Position numbers and translations under genes: made by a program
Notes under the pieces: model-generated
What the model was told of the DNA's origin: nothing
Seen by the model: the letters and a program-made list of their open reading frames with translations, nothing else
Database searches by the model: none
Part shown: in pieces, positions 49,867-55,558 of the stretch
Numbering within the stretch: the first letter of the stretch is position 1
Layout of the letters: each line of letters begins with the position of its first letter
NCBI GenBank assembly: GCA_018710885.1
Contig: DVJA01000038.1
Span: 1-55,558, forward strand
Source of the DNA: Scatomorpha merdigallinarum
GTDB taxonomy: Bacteria; Bacillota; Clostridia; Oscillospirales; Oscillospiraceae
DNA: 55,558 nt
Reading direction: 5' to 3'

Positions 49867-50534
49867 ACCAGTCCTTTCTTATAGAGTATGCGCGCCGCGA
49901 CGATGGCAATGATTGCGCCCACGGGCACAAGTATGCCCACGCTGTCAGCCAGCGCCGGCACGCAGATAAACAGCACTACCATGAAAATAAGCGGGGCCAT
50001 GGCGACCTTCCAGTTCTTCGAGACGTACACCACCGCGAGCGGCCCGAAGAGCGCAGGCAGTATGTTGTCAAAGGCCGGCTGGAGCATCGGTGACTCGATG
50101 AACCCGCGTATGGAGCTCAAAAGCAGCACACCGATGGCAATGACTGCCGTGGTGACCAGGCTGGAAACGCCAATGGCTATGGTGGAGATAAGCTCGCCCT
50201 CTTCCGTACCGGCCTCGACACCGCTGGCCTGCATCGCATTCAGTGCGCACGGCACTTTTAGGCTCGTGAGGTTGCCGGTGAGGAAGCCGAGGTAGCTGCC
50301 GCCGGTGCCGAGCATAGGCACGTAGGTCAGGACTTCTATCGTACCAACGGTCCAGTAGATGGGCGCGACGCCCAGGAGACCGCGCAGTATGTCAGTGATG
50401 GGCGGCCAGGCGTCGTAGACGACGCAGATAGTCGCGGGCACTGCCAGGAGCAGCAGCGAGCCGGTGAGCATCCACCAGCGGCCCACATAGTGCTCATAGT
50501 CGCGGAAATCGGCGTATTTTTGTGCTCTTCTCAT
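49863..50534 (-). CDS. Polytopic membrane protein, partner of the DUF5058-like protein
   Basis: The 223-residue product has about five to six membrane helices, with TGGSYLGFLTGNLTSLKVPCALNAMQASGVEAGTEEGELIST as a conserved-looking central loop. It overlaps the M20 peptidase gene and lies 13 bases downstream of the DUF5058-like gene. The two membrane proteins have similar sizes and probably form a two-part carrier for the substrate of the peptidase. This role is inference. Confidence 0.7.
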   Translation of the reverse strand: MRRAQKYADFRDYEHYVGRWWMLTGSLLLLAVPATICVVYDAWPPITDILRGLLGVAPIYWTVGTIEVLTYVPMLGTGGSYLGFLTGNLTSLKVPCALNAMQASGVEAGTEEGELISTIAIGVSSLVTTAVIAIGVLLLSSIRGFIESPMLQPAFDNILPALFGPLAVVYVSKNWKVAMAPLIFMVVLFICVPALADSVGILVPVGAIIAIVAARILYKKGLV

Positions 50535-50547
50535 GTCTGTACCCTCC

Positions 50548-51279
50548 TCAGCCCGCTATCATGTTCACAAGGTTGGTGATGGGTATGCTCAGCGCCATGC
50601 CTCCCAGCATGCTTATGGGCAAGGCGTAGTCCTCCATCCACTTCCAGTGCAGAACTTTCACGAACACTGCGCACACGCACATGATGAGCGCCGACGCTAT
50701 CATGACGAAGCAGGGTATCCAGCCGCGCAAGCCCTCACTTACCGTTGCAAATATCATACCCAGGAAGGCGCTTATCATGCCGAGGAAGAGCGCGGTCATG
50801 AAGAGGCTGCCCCATTTTTCATCCTTCTGGCGAATGCGCATGACGCCGTTTTCAATCTTCTTACCTATCGTCGGCACCAGCACTGGGCCGGGGATGATGC
50901 CCAGAGTCATAACCCAGGCTATGGCCGCAAAAACCACAGGGTCGGTGATGAGGTTGGAGAGATCGGTGCCCATCGCGCTCGCGGCGCTGGCTGCGGCGGG
51001 GGTCTCATAGGTCAGCGCGCCTATGACCGAGAGTCTCAGCCAGGGCAGCGGGAAGCCCAGTGCGCGGGAGAGCGCAATGACGCCGAGCAGAATGCTGACT
51101 GCGGGGGCGATGGTGAATATGGCCGAGGAGATGGCCACGCGGCGCAGGACCTTGGGGTCCATACCTATCTTCTTCGCGCGCTTCCAGGCCATTACTATGA
51201 AGCGTATGCTCATGGCGATGACGAACAGAATGACAACAGCCGTCATACCGTACATGAGCGGCCCGTTTGGGTCAAACAT
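50548..51279 (-). CDS. DUF5058-like membrane protein
   Basis: The 243-residue protein starts MFDPNGPLMYGMTAVVILFVI and continues with AWKRAKKIGMDPKVLRRVAISS, the pattern I recall for DUF5058 family proteins (start MFDPN...). It has about six helices. First gene of a three-gene operon with a second membrane protein and an M20 peptidase. Start at ATG 51279 after AGAGGTG. Confidence 0.7.
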   Translation of the reverse strand: MFDPNGPLMYGMTAVVILFVIAMSIRFIVMAWKRAKKIGMDPKVLRRVAISSAIFTIAPAVSILLGVIALSRALGFPLPWLRLSVIGALTYETPAAASAASAMGTDLSNLITDPVVFAAIAWVMTLGIIPGPVLVPTIGKKIENGVMRIRQKDEKWGSLFMTALFLGMISAFLGMIFATVSEGLRGWIPCFVMIASALIMCVCAVFVKVLHWKWMEDYALPISMLGGMALSIPITNLVNMIAG

Positions 51280-51342
51280 TTACTAAACACCTCTCTTTGT
51301 AGAGTGAGACAAGTTTACCACAAAGCGCTTGTGCTGACAACA

Positions 51343-51369
51343 AAAACCGGAGGCGGGAAGCCGCCTCCG
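51343..51369 (-). terminator. Terminator of the cell-wall hydrolase gene
   Basis: CGGAGGCGG (51348-51356) pairs with CCGCCTCCG (51361-51369). On the minus strand TTTTTG follows. Confidence 0.8.
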
Positions 51370-51375
51370 TCGGTG

Positions 51376-51957
51376 TCAATACAGTTCCGGATGGTTTGTA
51401 TAGCAAAAATACGTACTGCCGTACACTCTGTCCGTGAGCTCGAGCGCCACTCCGCTGCCCTGCTTGCCGCCGGACTGGAAAACAACCGAGACATCGTTCA
51501 AAACCCGCTCGCCGTTTAGGAGCCGGAGCGCGGCCTCGAGGCAGCTCCTGAAAGGTATGAGCGCTTCAAACCAGCCCCTGTCCGCGGCCGAATACTGCCC
51601 CGGCTGGAAGACTACTTCCTCGAGCGTATTGGGAAACTCTGGACTGGCCACGCGGTTTAACACCACCTCGCCCACCGCCAGCCTCCACTCGTCCGGAAGC
51701 CAGGAGCTGCCGGCCTCGGTGTGTATCACCTGGGCCAGCAGCACCAAATCGTCGTATTTTATATGCTGCGCCTCGAGTTCGAGCGCGTCTATTTTGGCGT
51801 TGCGCAGCCGCTCGTAGAGCAGTCCCCGTTCACGGTCGCCGGCGAGCGCGCATTCAATCATGCTCTCACCGTAATCTGCGTCCCACACCGCCCCGGCAGG
51901 CGATGCCAGGCACACAGCCAGCGAAAATCCCGCGACAAAACACGCCGCTTTTTTCAT
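51376..51957 (-). CDS. SleB-like cell-wall hydrolase, secreted
   Basis: The 193-residue protein has a cleavable signal peptide (about 1-24: KKAACFVAGFSLAVCLASPAGA) and a Hydrolase_2/SleB domain: LLAQVIHTEAGSSWLPDEWRLAVGEVVLNRVASPEFPNTLEEVV with the catalytic Glu in HTEAG. These enzymes are lytic transglycosylase-like muramidases of spores or the cell wall. No peptidoglycan-binding repeats are attached. It stands alone behind a strong GGAGGG site. Confidence 0.85.
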   Translation of the reverse strand: MKKAACFVAGFSLAVCLASPAGAVWDADYGESMIECALAGDRERGLLYERLRNAKIDALELEAQHIKYDDLVLLAQVIHTEAGSSWLPDEWRLAVGEVVLNRVASPEFPNTLEEVVFQPGQYSAADRGWFEALIPFRSCLEAALRLLNGERVLNDVSVVFQSGGKQGSGVALELTDRVYGSTYFCYTNHPELY

Positions 51958-52029
51958 AAGACAGCCCTCCTTTCAAAAGGCCGGGCCATTATAGCGCGTC
52001 CCCGGCGCGGAACATGTCAGACTCCGCGT

Positions 52030-52791
52030 TCACAGCCAGACAGACCATTCTCCATAGTCCTGTACGCCGCTGCCGTGATGCAGCCTGCCATCTGACTTCA
52101 GTTCGCGGAACGCATCCCGCATCTCCGCAAGCAGTCCGGGCTGTACATCCAGCGCGTGGTGTGCCGGGAAAACCCTTGTCACTGGCAATACAGCCACCTT
52201 TTCCAGTGATTTGAGGTATGCTTCCGGGTCCGTCGATGGGTAGTATGCCAGCAACATGCCCTTATAGACCAAATCGCCAGTGAACACCCAGCCCCTTGAT
52301 CGTTCAAAGAAACACATGTGCCCCGGGGAGTGTCCGGGCGTGTGAAGCACCTCGATTTGCCTCCCGCCGAGCTCTATAATGTCTCCGTCCGAGAGCACAC
52401 GTGACGGCACGCCCTGGAAGAACTCATACCGGCTCACATCGAAGCCCTCCGGCAGCTCGCAACGGTCTGCCACCATGTCGCGTATCGTCTCTATCGGGAG
52501 CGGGAACCCTCCTGAAAGCCAGTCCAGTTCCTCCGAATGCGCATAAAAATCAGGATAATACTTGTGGCCACCGATATGGTCCCAATGTATGTGCGTTGCT
52601 ACGGCGGTAACGGGCTTTGCCGTCAGCGCCGACACCGGCTCCCCTATGTCGCAGATTCCCAGTCCGGTATCTATCAGCAGGCTGCGCTCTTTGCCCTCAA
52701 GCAAATAGCAGTGCGTCTCTTCCCAGTGCCTGTATTCGCTTATTATATGCGTATCACTGCTGACGGCATCTATTGTAAACCAATCTTCCAT
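52030..52791 (-). CDS. MBL-fold metallo-hydrolase
   Basis: The 253-residue protein has the metallo-beta-lactamase fold signature THIHWDHIGG (HxHxDH), a preceding LLIDTGLGI and a following LHTPGHSPGHMCFF and FTGDLVY with further metal ligands. The family includes glyoxalase II-like and lactonase-like hydrolases. The substrate is unknown. ATG 52791 is chosen over a GTG pair at 52803. No strong ribosome binding site precedes either. Confidence 0.85.
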   Translation of the reverse strand: MEDWFTIDAVSSDTHIISEYRHWEETHCYLLEGKERSLLIDTGLGICDIGEPVSALTAKPVTAVATHIHWDHIGGHKYYPDFYAHSEELDWLSGGFPLPIETIRDMVADRCELPEGFDVSRYEFFQGVPSRVLSDGDIIELGGRQIEVLHTPGHSPGHMCFFERSRGWVFTGDLVYKGMLLAYYPSTDPEAYLKSLEKVAVLPVTRVFPAHHALDVQPGLLAEMRDAFRELKSDGRLHHGSGVQDYGEWSVWL

Positions 52792-52827
52792 TGTATTCAC
52801 CACATCTGAAATCCAGCCGTATCTGTC

Positions 52828-53451
52828 TTAAAAGTGCTCGATACTGTCCTGCAGGTCGTCCACAAACGCGCAGGTGTGATACCCGTCGCACACTGAGTGG
52901 TGAACCTGCACCGCCAGGGGCATACAGACGCGCTCTCCGTCCTCAGAGTACTTGCCAAGCGTAAAAATGGGTATCAGGTAACGGAAGCCCATAGTGTTCA
53001 GGTTGAAGCCCTCAAAACTCGCCCATGGCAGCATAGACACAGTGAAACAGTTCTCCGGCACGTCCGGTTTGGCCGTGAAAGCCTCTATCTCCCCGTAACG
53101 CCTCAGATCCTCCTCATATCTGCGTTGGAACTCTGAGTAGTCCGCGGAGTACTCCGTCCATAGGTTTGAGAAGGTGTGCGTCTCTTTGTGGAACACGGTG
53201 TAGCTCGGCTCCATGTGCGCGTACCGTACGAGCTCCCCGCCAGGCCTGAACGCCATTCTAAACTGCTCGTGCCGGTCGACGGCGCCCGTCAGCAGCCACA
53301 GCAGGGCCGGGTAGAGCTTTGCCTTCTTCCGTCGCAGGTTGGTTATATCCAGCTTGACCGTCATGCTGTAAGTACAGGGCACAGTATTCAAATAGTGCTC
53401 AAAGTACTCCCGGTGCGGCCATGATGCCATATCTATTACTTCGTACTCCAT
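52828..53451 (-). CDS. CatA-like acetyltransferase
   Basis: The 207-residue protein is close in size to chloramphenicol acetyltransferase (about 215-220). It has the catalytic HHSVCDG motif (His184-Gly190; general-base His185, conserved Asp189), a PCTYSMTVKLDITNL start region and YTVFHKETHTFSNLW. It may acetylate chloramphenicol or another hydroxyl substrate. Many genomic relatives are not resistance enzymes. ATG 53451 follows GAGAGGG. Its start overlaps the GrpB gene's end. Confidence 0.8.
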   Translation of the reverse strand: MEYEVIDMASWPHREYFEHYLNTVPCTYSMTVKLDITNLRRKKAKLYPALLWLLTGAVDRHEQFRMAFRPGGELVRYAHMEPSYTVFHKETHTFSNLWTEYSADYSEFQRRYEEDLRRYGEIEAFTAKPDVPENCFTVSMLPWASFEGFNLNTMGFRYLIPIFTLGKYSEDGERVCMPLAVQVHHSVCDGYHTCAFVDDLQDSIEHF

Positions 53452-53969
53452 TTTTCCCTCTCCGCACACCACGCCACGGCCTCGCGCTCACACCTTTTTA
53501 CGAACGCATCCTTGCCGTCGCAGTAGCTCTCTATATCATACGGATACCGCTCTGCCAATGCCCGCTTTAGCGCTGCGTACTCCTCACGCGCCGCCGGGTG
53601 CGCGCGCAGATAGTCCCTGAACGCCAGGTGCCGGGTTATATTGGCCGCGTCGCCCTGGGCAAATATATGCACCTGGTGCGTGCGCTCGTCGCCGCCCTTT
53701 CTCAGATAGCGGCGGCCGGGTATGCCGAACTCGCCCAGATACTCGTAGCCAAGTGCTTCCAGGGCGTCGCTGGCTTCGTCCACGCCGTCCAGCGAGCGCA
53801 CGACGGGCATGATTATCGGCTTGGCCGCGAGACCTGGCACGGATGTGCTACCAATGTGATAAATTTCGAGGCAGTTATCTCTCAGCGCGCGCCGTATGAG
53901 CCCAGCTTCGAGCTCGAACTGCTCCGGCCAGGCCGGGTCATATTCACTCACCACAACGTACTGCGGCAT
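53436..53969 (-). CDS. GrpB/UPF0157 nucleotidyltransferase-like protein
   Basis: The 177-residue product has VSEYDPAWPEQFE, IYHIGSTSVPGLAAKPIIMPVV and ITRHLAFRDYLRAHP, the hallmark segments of the GrpB family (nucleotidyltransferase fold with GSTSVPGLxAKPxID). The family's reaction is unsettled, with links to dephospho-CoA kinase fusions. It starts 1 base after the TtcA-like stop. Co-transcribed with the acetyltransferase. Confidence 0.9.
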   Translation of the reverse strand: MPQYVVVSEYDPAWPEQFELEAGLIRRALRDNCLEIYHIGSTSVPGLAAKPIIMPVVRSLDGVDEASDALEALGYEYLGEFGIPGRRYLRKGGDERTHQVHIFAQGDAANITRHLAFRDYLRAHPAAREEYAALKRALAERYPYDIESYCDGKDAFVKRCEREAVAWCAEREKWSTK

Positions 53970-53970
53970 C

Positions 53971-54690
53971 TCACACCTTCCCCCAGCCGTCCAGCGGCAG
54001 GCGCTGCATGGCGCCGAAGACCTTGTCCTTCAAGTCCGGGTATTCGGCCGAGAGCCGCTTTATGAGGCTCTTTATCTCCTCGCGCTTGGATTGCTTGTCC
54101 TCGGGGCAGGTAGTGGACACAATGGGCAGGCCCATCTCGCACACAAAAGAAGCGATTGTCCCCTCTCCTATGTACAGCATGGGACGTATCTGCGTGACGT
54201 CCGCTCGGGACATGTATGTACTCGGCTTGAAGCAGGAGAGCTGCCCCGTAAAGAGCAGGTTCATGAGAAAGGTCTCCACCGCGTCGTCGAAGTGGTGGCC
54301 GAGCGCGAGCTTGTTGCAGCCCCGGGCCTTAATGGCGTCGTTGAGCGCGCCGCGGCGCAGCTTCGAGCAGAGCGAGCAGGGGTTCTCCTCCTGCCTTACG
54401 TCAAAGACAATCTCGCGTATGTCGCTATTTATAATGGTATAGGGCAACTCGTGCGCGGCGCACCACTCAGCCACAGGCGTGAAGTCCATGTCCGGAAAAC
54501 CCATAGCTATCGTTATGGCCTCGAGCTCGAAGTGCGAGGGGTGGTAACGCCTGAGGTGCGCGAGCGAAGCTAACAGCGCCATCGAGTCCTTGCCGCCGGA
54601 TACCCCGACGGCCACGCGGTCGCCGGGCTGGAGCATGCCGTAGTCGTCAGCGCAGCGGCGCACAAAACCCGTAAAACGGTTTAAGTCCAT
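53971..54690 (-). CDS. ttcA: TtcA-like PP-loop tRNA thiolation enzyme
   Basis: The 239-residue ATP pyrophosphatase has the PP-loop SGGKDSMALL (30-39), the PCSLCSKLRRGALND cysteine pair and GHHFDDAVETFLMNLLFTG. This matches TtcA-type enzymes that thiolate C32 of tRNA with an iron-sulfur cluster, and closely related sulfurtransferases. The cluster ligands would be the CxxC pair plus a later Cys near STTCPED. First gene of the operon with GrpB and the acetyltransferase. Confidence 0.82.
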   Translation of the reverse strand: MDLNRFTGFVRRCADDYGMLQPGDRVAVGVSGGKDSMALLASLAHLRRYHPSHFELEAITIAMGFPDMDFTPVAEWCAAHELPYTIINSDIREIVFDVRQEENPCSLCSKLRRGALNDAIKARGCNKLALGHHFDDAVETFLMNLLFTGQLSCFKPSTYMSRADVTQIRPMLYIGEGTIASFVCEMGLPIVSTTCPEDKQSKREEIKSLIKRLSAEYPDLKDKVFGAMQRLPLDGWGKV

Positions 54691-54791
54691 ATAATCACCT
54701 GAAAATTTGAAAGTTGAAAATGAGGATACGCGAGAATACAGGAGTATAATCGAGTATTAAAGAGATATCCCCGGTAAAACTAAAAATACAG

Positions 54792-54820
54792 TTGACATAG
54801 CCGCGCCACAGTGGTATAAA
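54792..54820 (+). promoter_or_regulatory. rplM-rpsI promoter
   Basis: TTGACA (54792-54797) and TATAAA (54815-54820) are spaced by 17 bases. Confidence 0.75.
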
Positions 54821-54826
54821 AATAAG

Positions 54827-54867
54827 GCGCGGCACGCGGCGTATGTGGGTATTTTACGTGCCGGCGC
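54827..54867 (+). promoter_or_regulatory. Leader hairpin upstream of rplM
   Basis: GGCACG (54831-54836) pairs with CGTGCC (54857-54862), and the stem extends through GCGC/GCGC with one bulge. No T-run follows. Its position at the start of the L13 leader suits ribosomal-protein autoregulation. Match to the known L13 leader family is untested. Confidence 0.5.
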
Positions 54868-54911
54868 TGTATTTGTCAAAGAAATTATCTATATAATTGG
54901 AGGCACACGAA

Positions 54912-55340
54912 ATGTCCACTACCATGCTCAAGAAGGACGACATCGTCCGCAAGTGGTATGTCATAGACGCTGCCGGCAAGCCTCTGGGCAAGACCGCCGC
55001 TCTCGCGGCCGACCTGCTCCGCGGCAAGCTCAAGGTCGACTACACCCCGCACGTCGACTGCGGCGACTACGTCATCGTCATCAACGCCGAGAAGGCCGTC
55101 CTCACCGGCAAGAAGCTCGAGCAGAAGTACTACCGCACTCACTCCGGTTACCCCGGCGGTCTCAAGGAGACCCGCTATGACCGTCTGATGAAGCAGAAGC
55201 CCGAACTCGCCATGAAGCTCGCTGTGCGCGGCATGCTGCAGAAGAACACCATCGGCGGCTGGCAGCTCACCCGTCTGCGCGTGTTCCGCGGCGCGGAGCA
55301 CACTCACGCCGCCCAGAAGCCCGAAGTCTGGGACCGCTAA
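54912..55340 (+). CDS. rplM: 50S ribosomal protein L13
   Basis: The 142-residue protein matches L13 in length and sequence: RKWYVIDAAGKPLGKTAALAADLLRGK, VDCGDYVIVINAEK, LTGKKLEQKYYRTHSGYPGG, and LAVRGMLQKNTIGGWQLTRLRVF. ATG 54912 follows GGAGGCACACGAA. A TTG five codons upstream is inside the ribosome binding site region and is rejected. It is followed after 15 bases by rpsI in the conserved L13-S9 operon. Confidence 0.98.
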   Translation: MSTTMLKKDDIVRKWYVIDAAGKPLGKTAALAADLLRGKLKVDYTPHVDCGDYVIVINAEKAVLTGKKLEQKYYRTHSGYPGGLKETRYDRLMKQKPELAMKLAVRGMLQKNTIGGWQLTRLRVFRGAEHTHAAQKPEVWDR

Positions 55341-55355
55341 GGGAGGTAAAGTATA

Positions 55356-55558
55356 ATGGCTACCTATAAGAGCAAGAAAGCGTACATGTACGGCACCGGC
55401 CGCAGGAAGTCCTCCGTCGCCCGTGTCCACCTCTTCCCGGACGGCAACGGCACTATCACCATCAACGGCCGTGACATCGACGATTACTTCGGCCTCGAGA
55501 CCCTGAAGCTCATCGTCCGTCAGCCCCTGGTCACCACCGGCACCGTCGGCAAGGTTGA
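55356..55558 (+). CDS. rpsI: 30S ribosomal protein S9, N-terminal part
   Basis: ATG 55356 follows GGGAGGTAA. The visible 67 residues (KAYMYGTGRRKSSVARVHLFPDGNG, ITINGRDIDDYFG) are the N-terminus of S9. The gene is cut by the window end. Confidence 0.97.
   Translation, partial: MATYKSKKAYMYGTGRRKSSVARVHLFPDGNGTITINGRDIDDYFGLETLKLIVRQPLVTTGTVGKV

Noticed and set aside
1..55558. tRNA or rRNA genes
   Set aside because: No cloverleaf-like GGTTCGAATCC-type segments or rRNA signatures were seen in the intergenic stretches. This was by eye only, so a tRNA scan could still change it.

Overview
The window looks like a chromosomal contig from a moderately GC-rich Gram-positive gut bacterium of the Clostridia, most like the Oscillospirales. 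The signs are strong AGGAGG ribosome binding sites with ATG, GTG and TTG starts, TTGACA/TATAAT promoters, a transketolase split into two genes, a GlpP antiterminator, a Bce-type peptide-antibiotic module, a FeoB-associated Cys-rich protein, and many gut-Clostridia-type MFS, PlsC and OxlT proteins. No tRNA, rRNA or CRISPR array was seen. The lineage is inferred from gene content only.

Layout. 1-545 is the right end of an IS3-family element plus two doubtful small ORFs. 546-12730 is mostly minus strand: an RlmI-like rRNA methyltransferase, a CapA lipoprotein, a MerR/TipAS regulator, a LOG protein with a glycerol-1-phosphate dehydrogenase, one strikingly AT-rich membrane hydrolase, glpP-glpK with an antitermination leader, the split transketolase and a PepSY protein. 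12895-16085 holds a two-component system, an SGNH hydrolase and a small conserved protein. 16128-17423 is a PlsC acyltransferase.

17517-31419 is a compact minus-strand late module of a P22-like (short-tailed) prophage: terminase, portal, scaffold, capsid, connector, tail hub, collagen-like fibre, lysin, holin and a possible ejection protein. It has one strong promoter and one terminator. No integrase, repressor, replication or tape-measure gene was found. Inside it lies the most unusual feature of the window. A radical SAM/SPASM enzyme sits between two parts of what appears to be a normally continuous tail-hub gene. The downstream part begins with 13 cysteines in 45 residues in a CxxC/CxxxC pattern. 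The arrangement suggests a virion protein modified by a RiPP-type radical SAM maturase.

31705-34962 is a feoA-feoB-small Cys-rich protein operon and a siderophore-esterase-like hydrolase. 35207-46841 (plus strand) holds glyA, a BceR-like regulator, a phospholipase C-like protein, an UMF1 MFS, crcB, a BceS-like kinase, an aldo/keto reductase, an epimerase and a BceAB-like ABC transporter. The transporter promoter carries a perfect BceR-type dyad, so a complete Bce system appears to be scattered over 10 kb. 47135-54690 (minus strand) holds an OxlT-like MFS, an M20 peptidase with two DUF5058-type membrane partners, a SleB-like cell-wall hydrolase, an MBL-fold hydrolase, a CatA-like acetyltransferase, a GrpB protein and a TtcA-like enzyme. 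The window ends in rplM-rpsI (S9 truncated by the window edge).

All family names come from reading the translated sequences and recalling family signatures. No database search was run.
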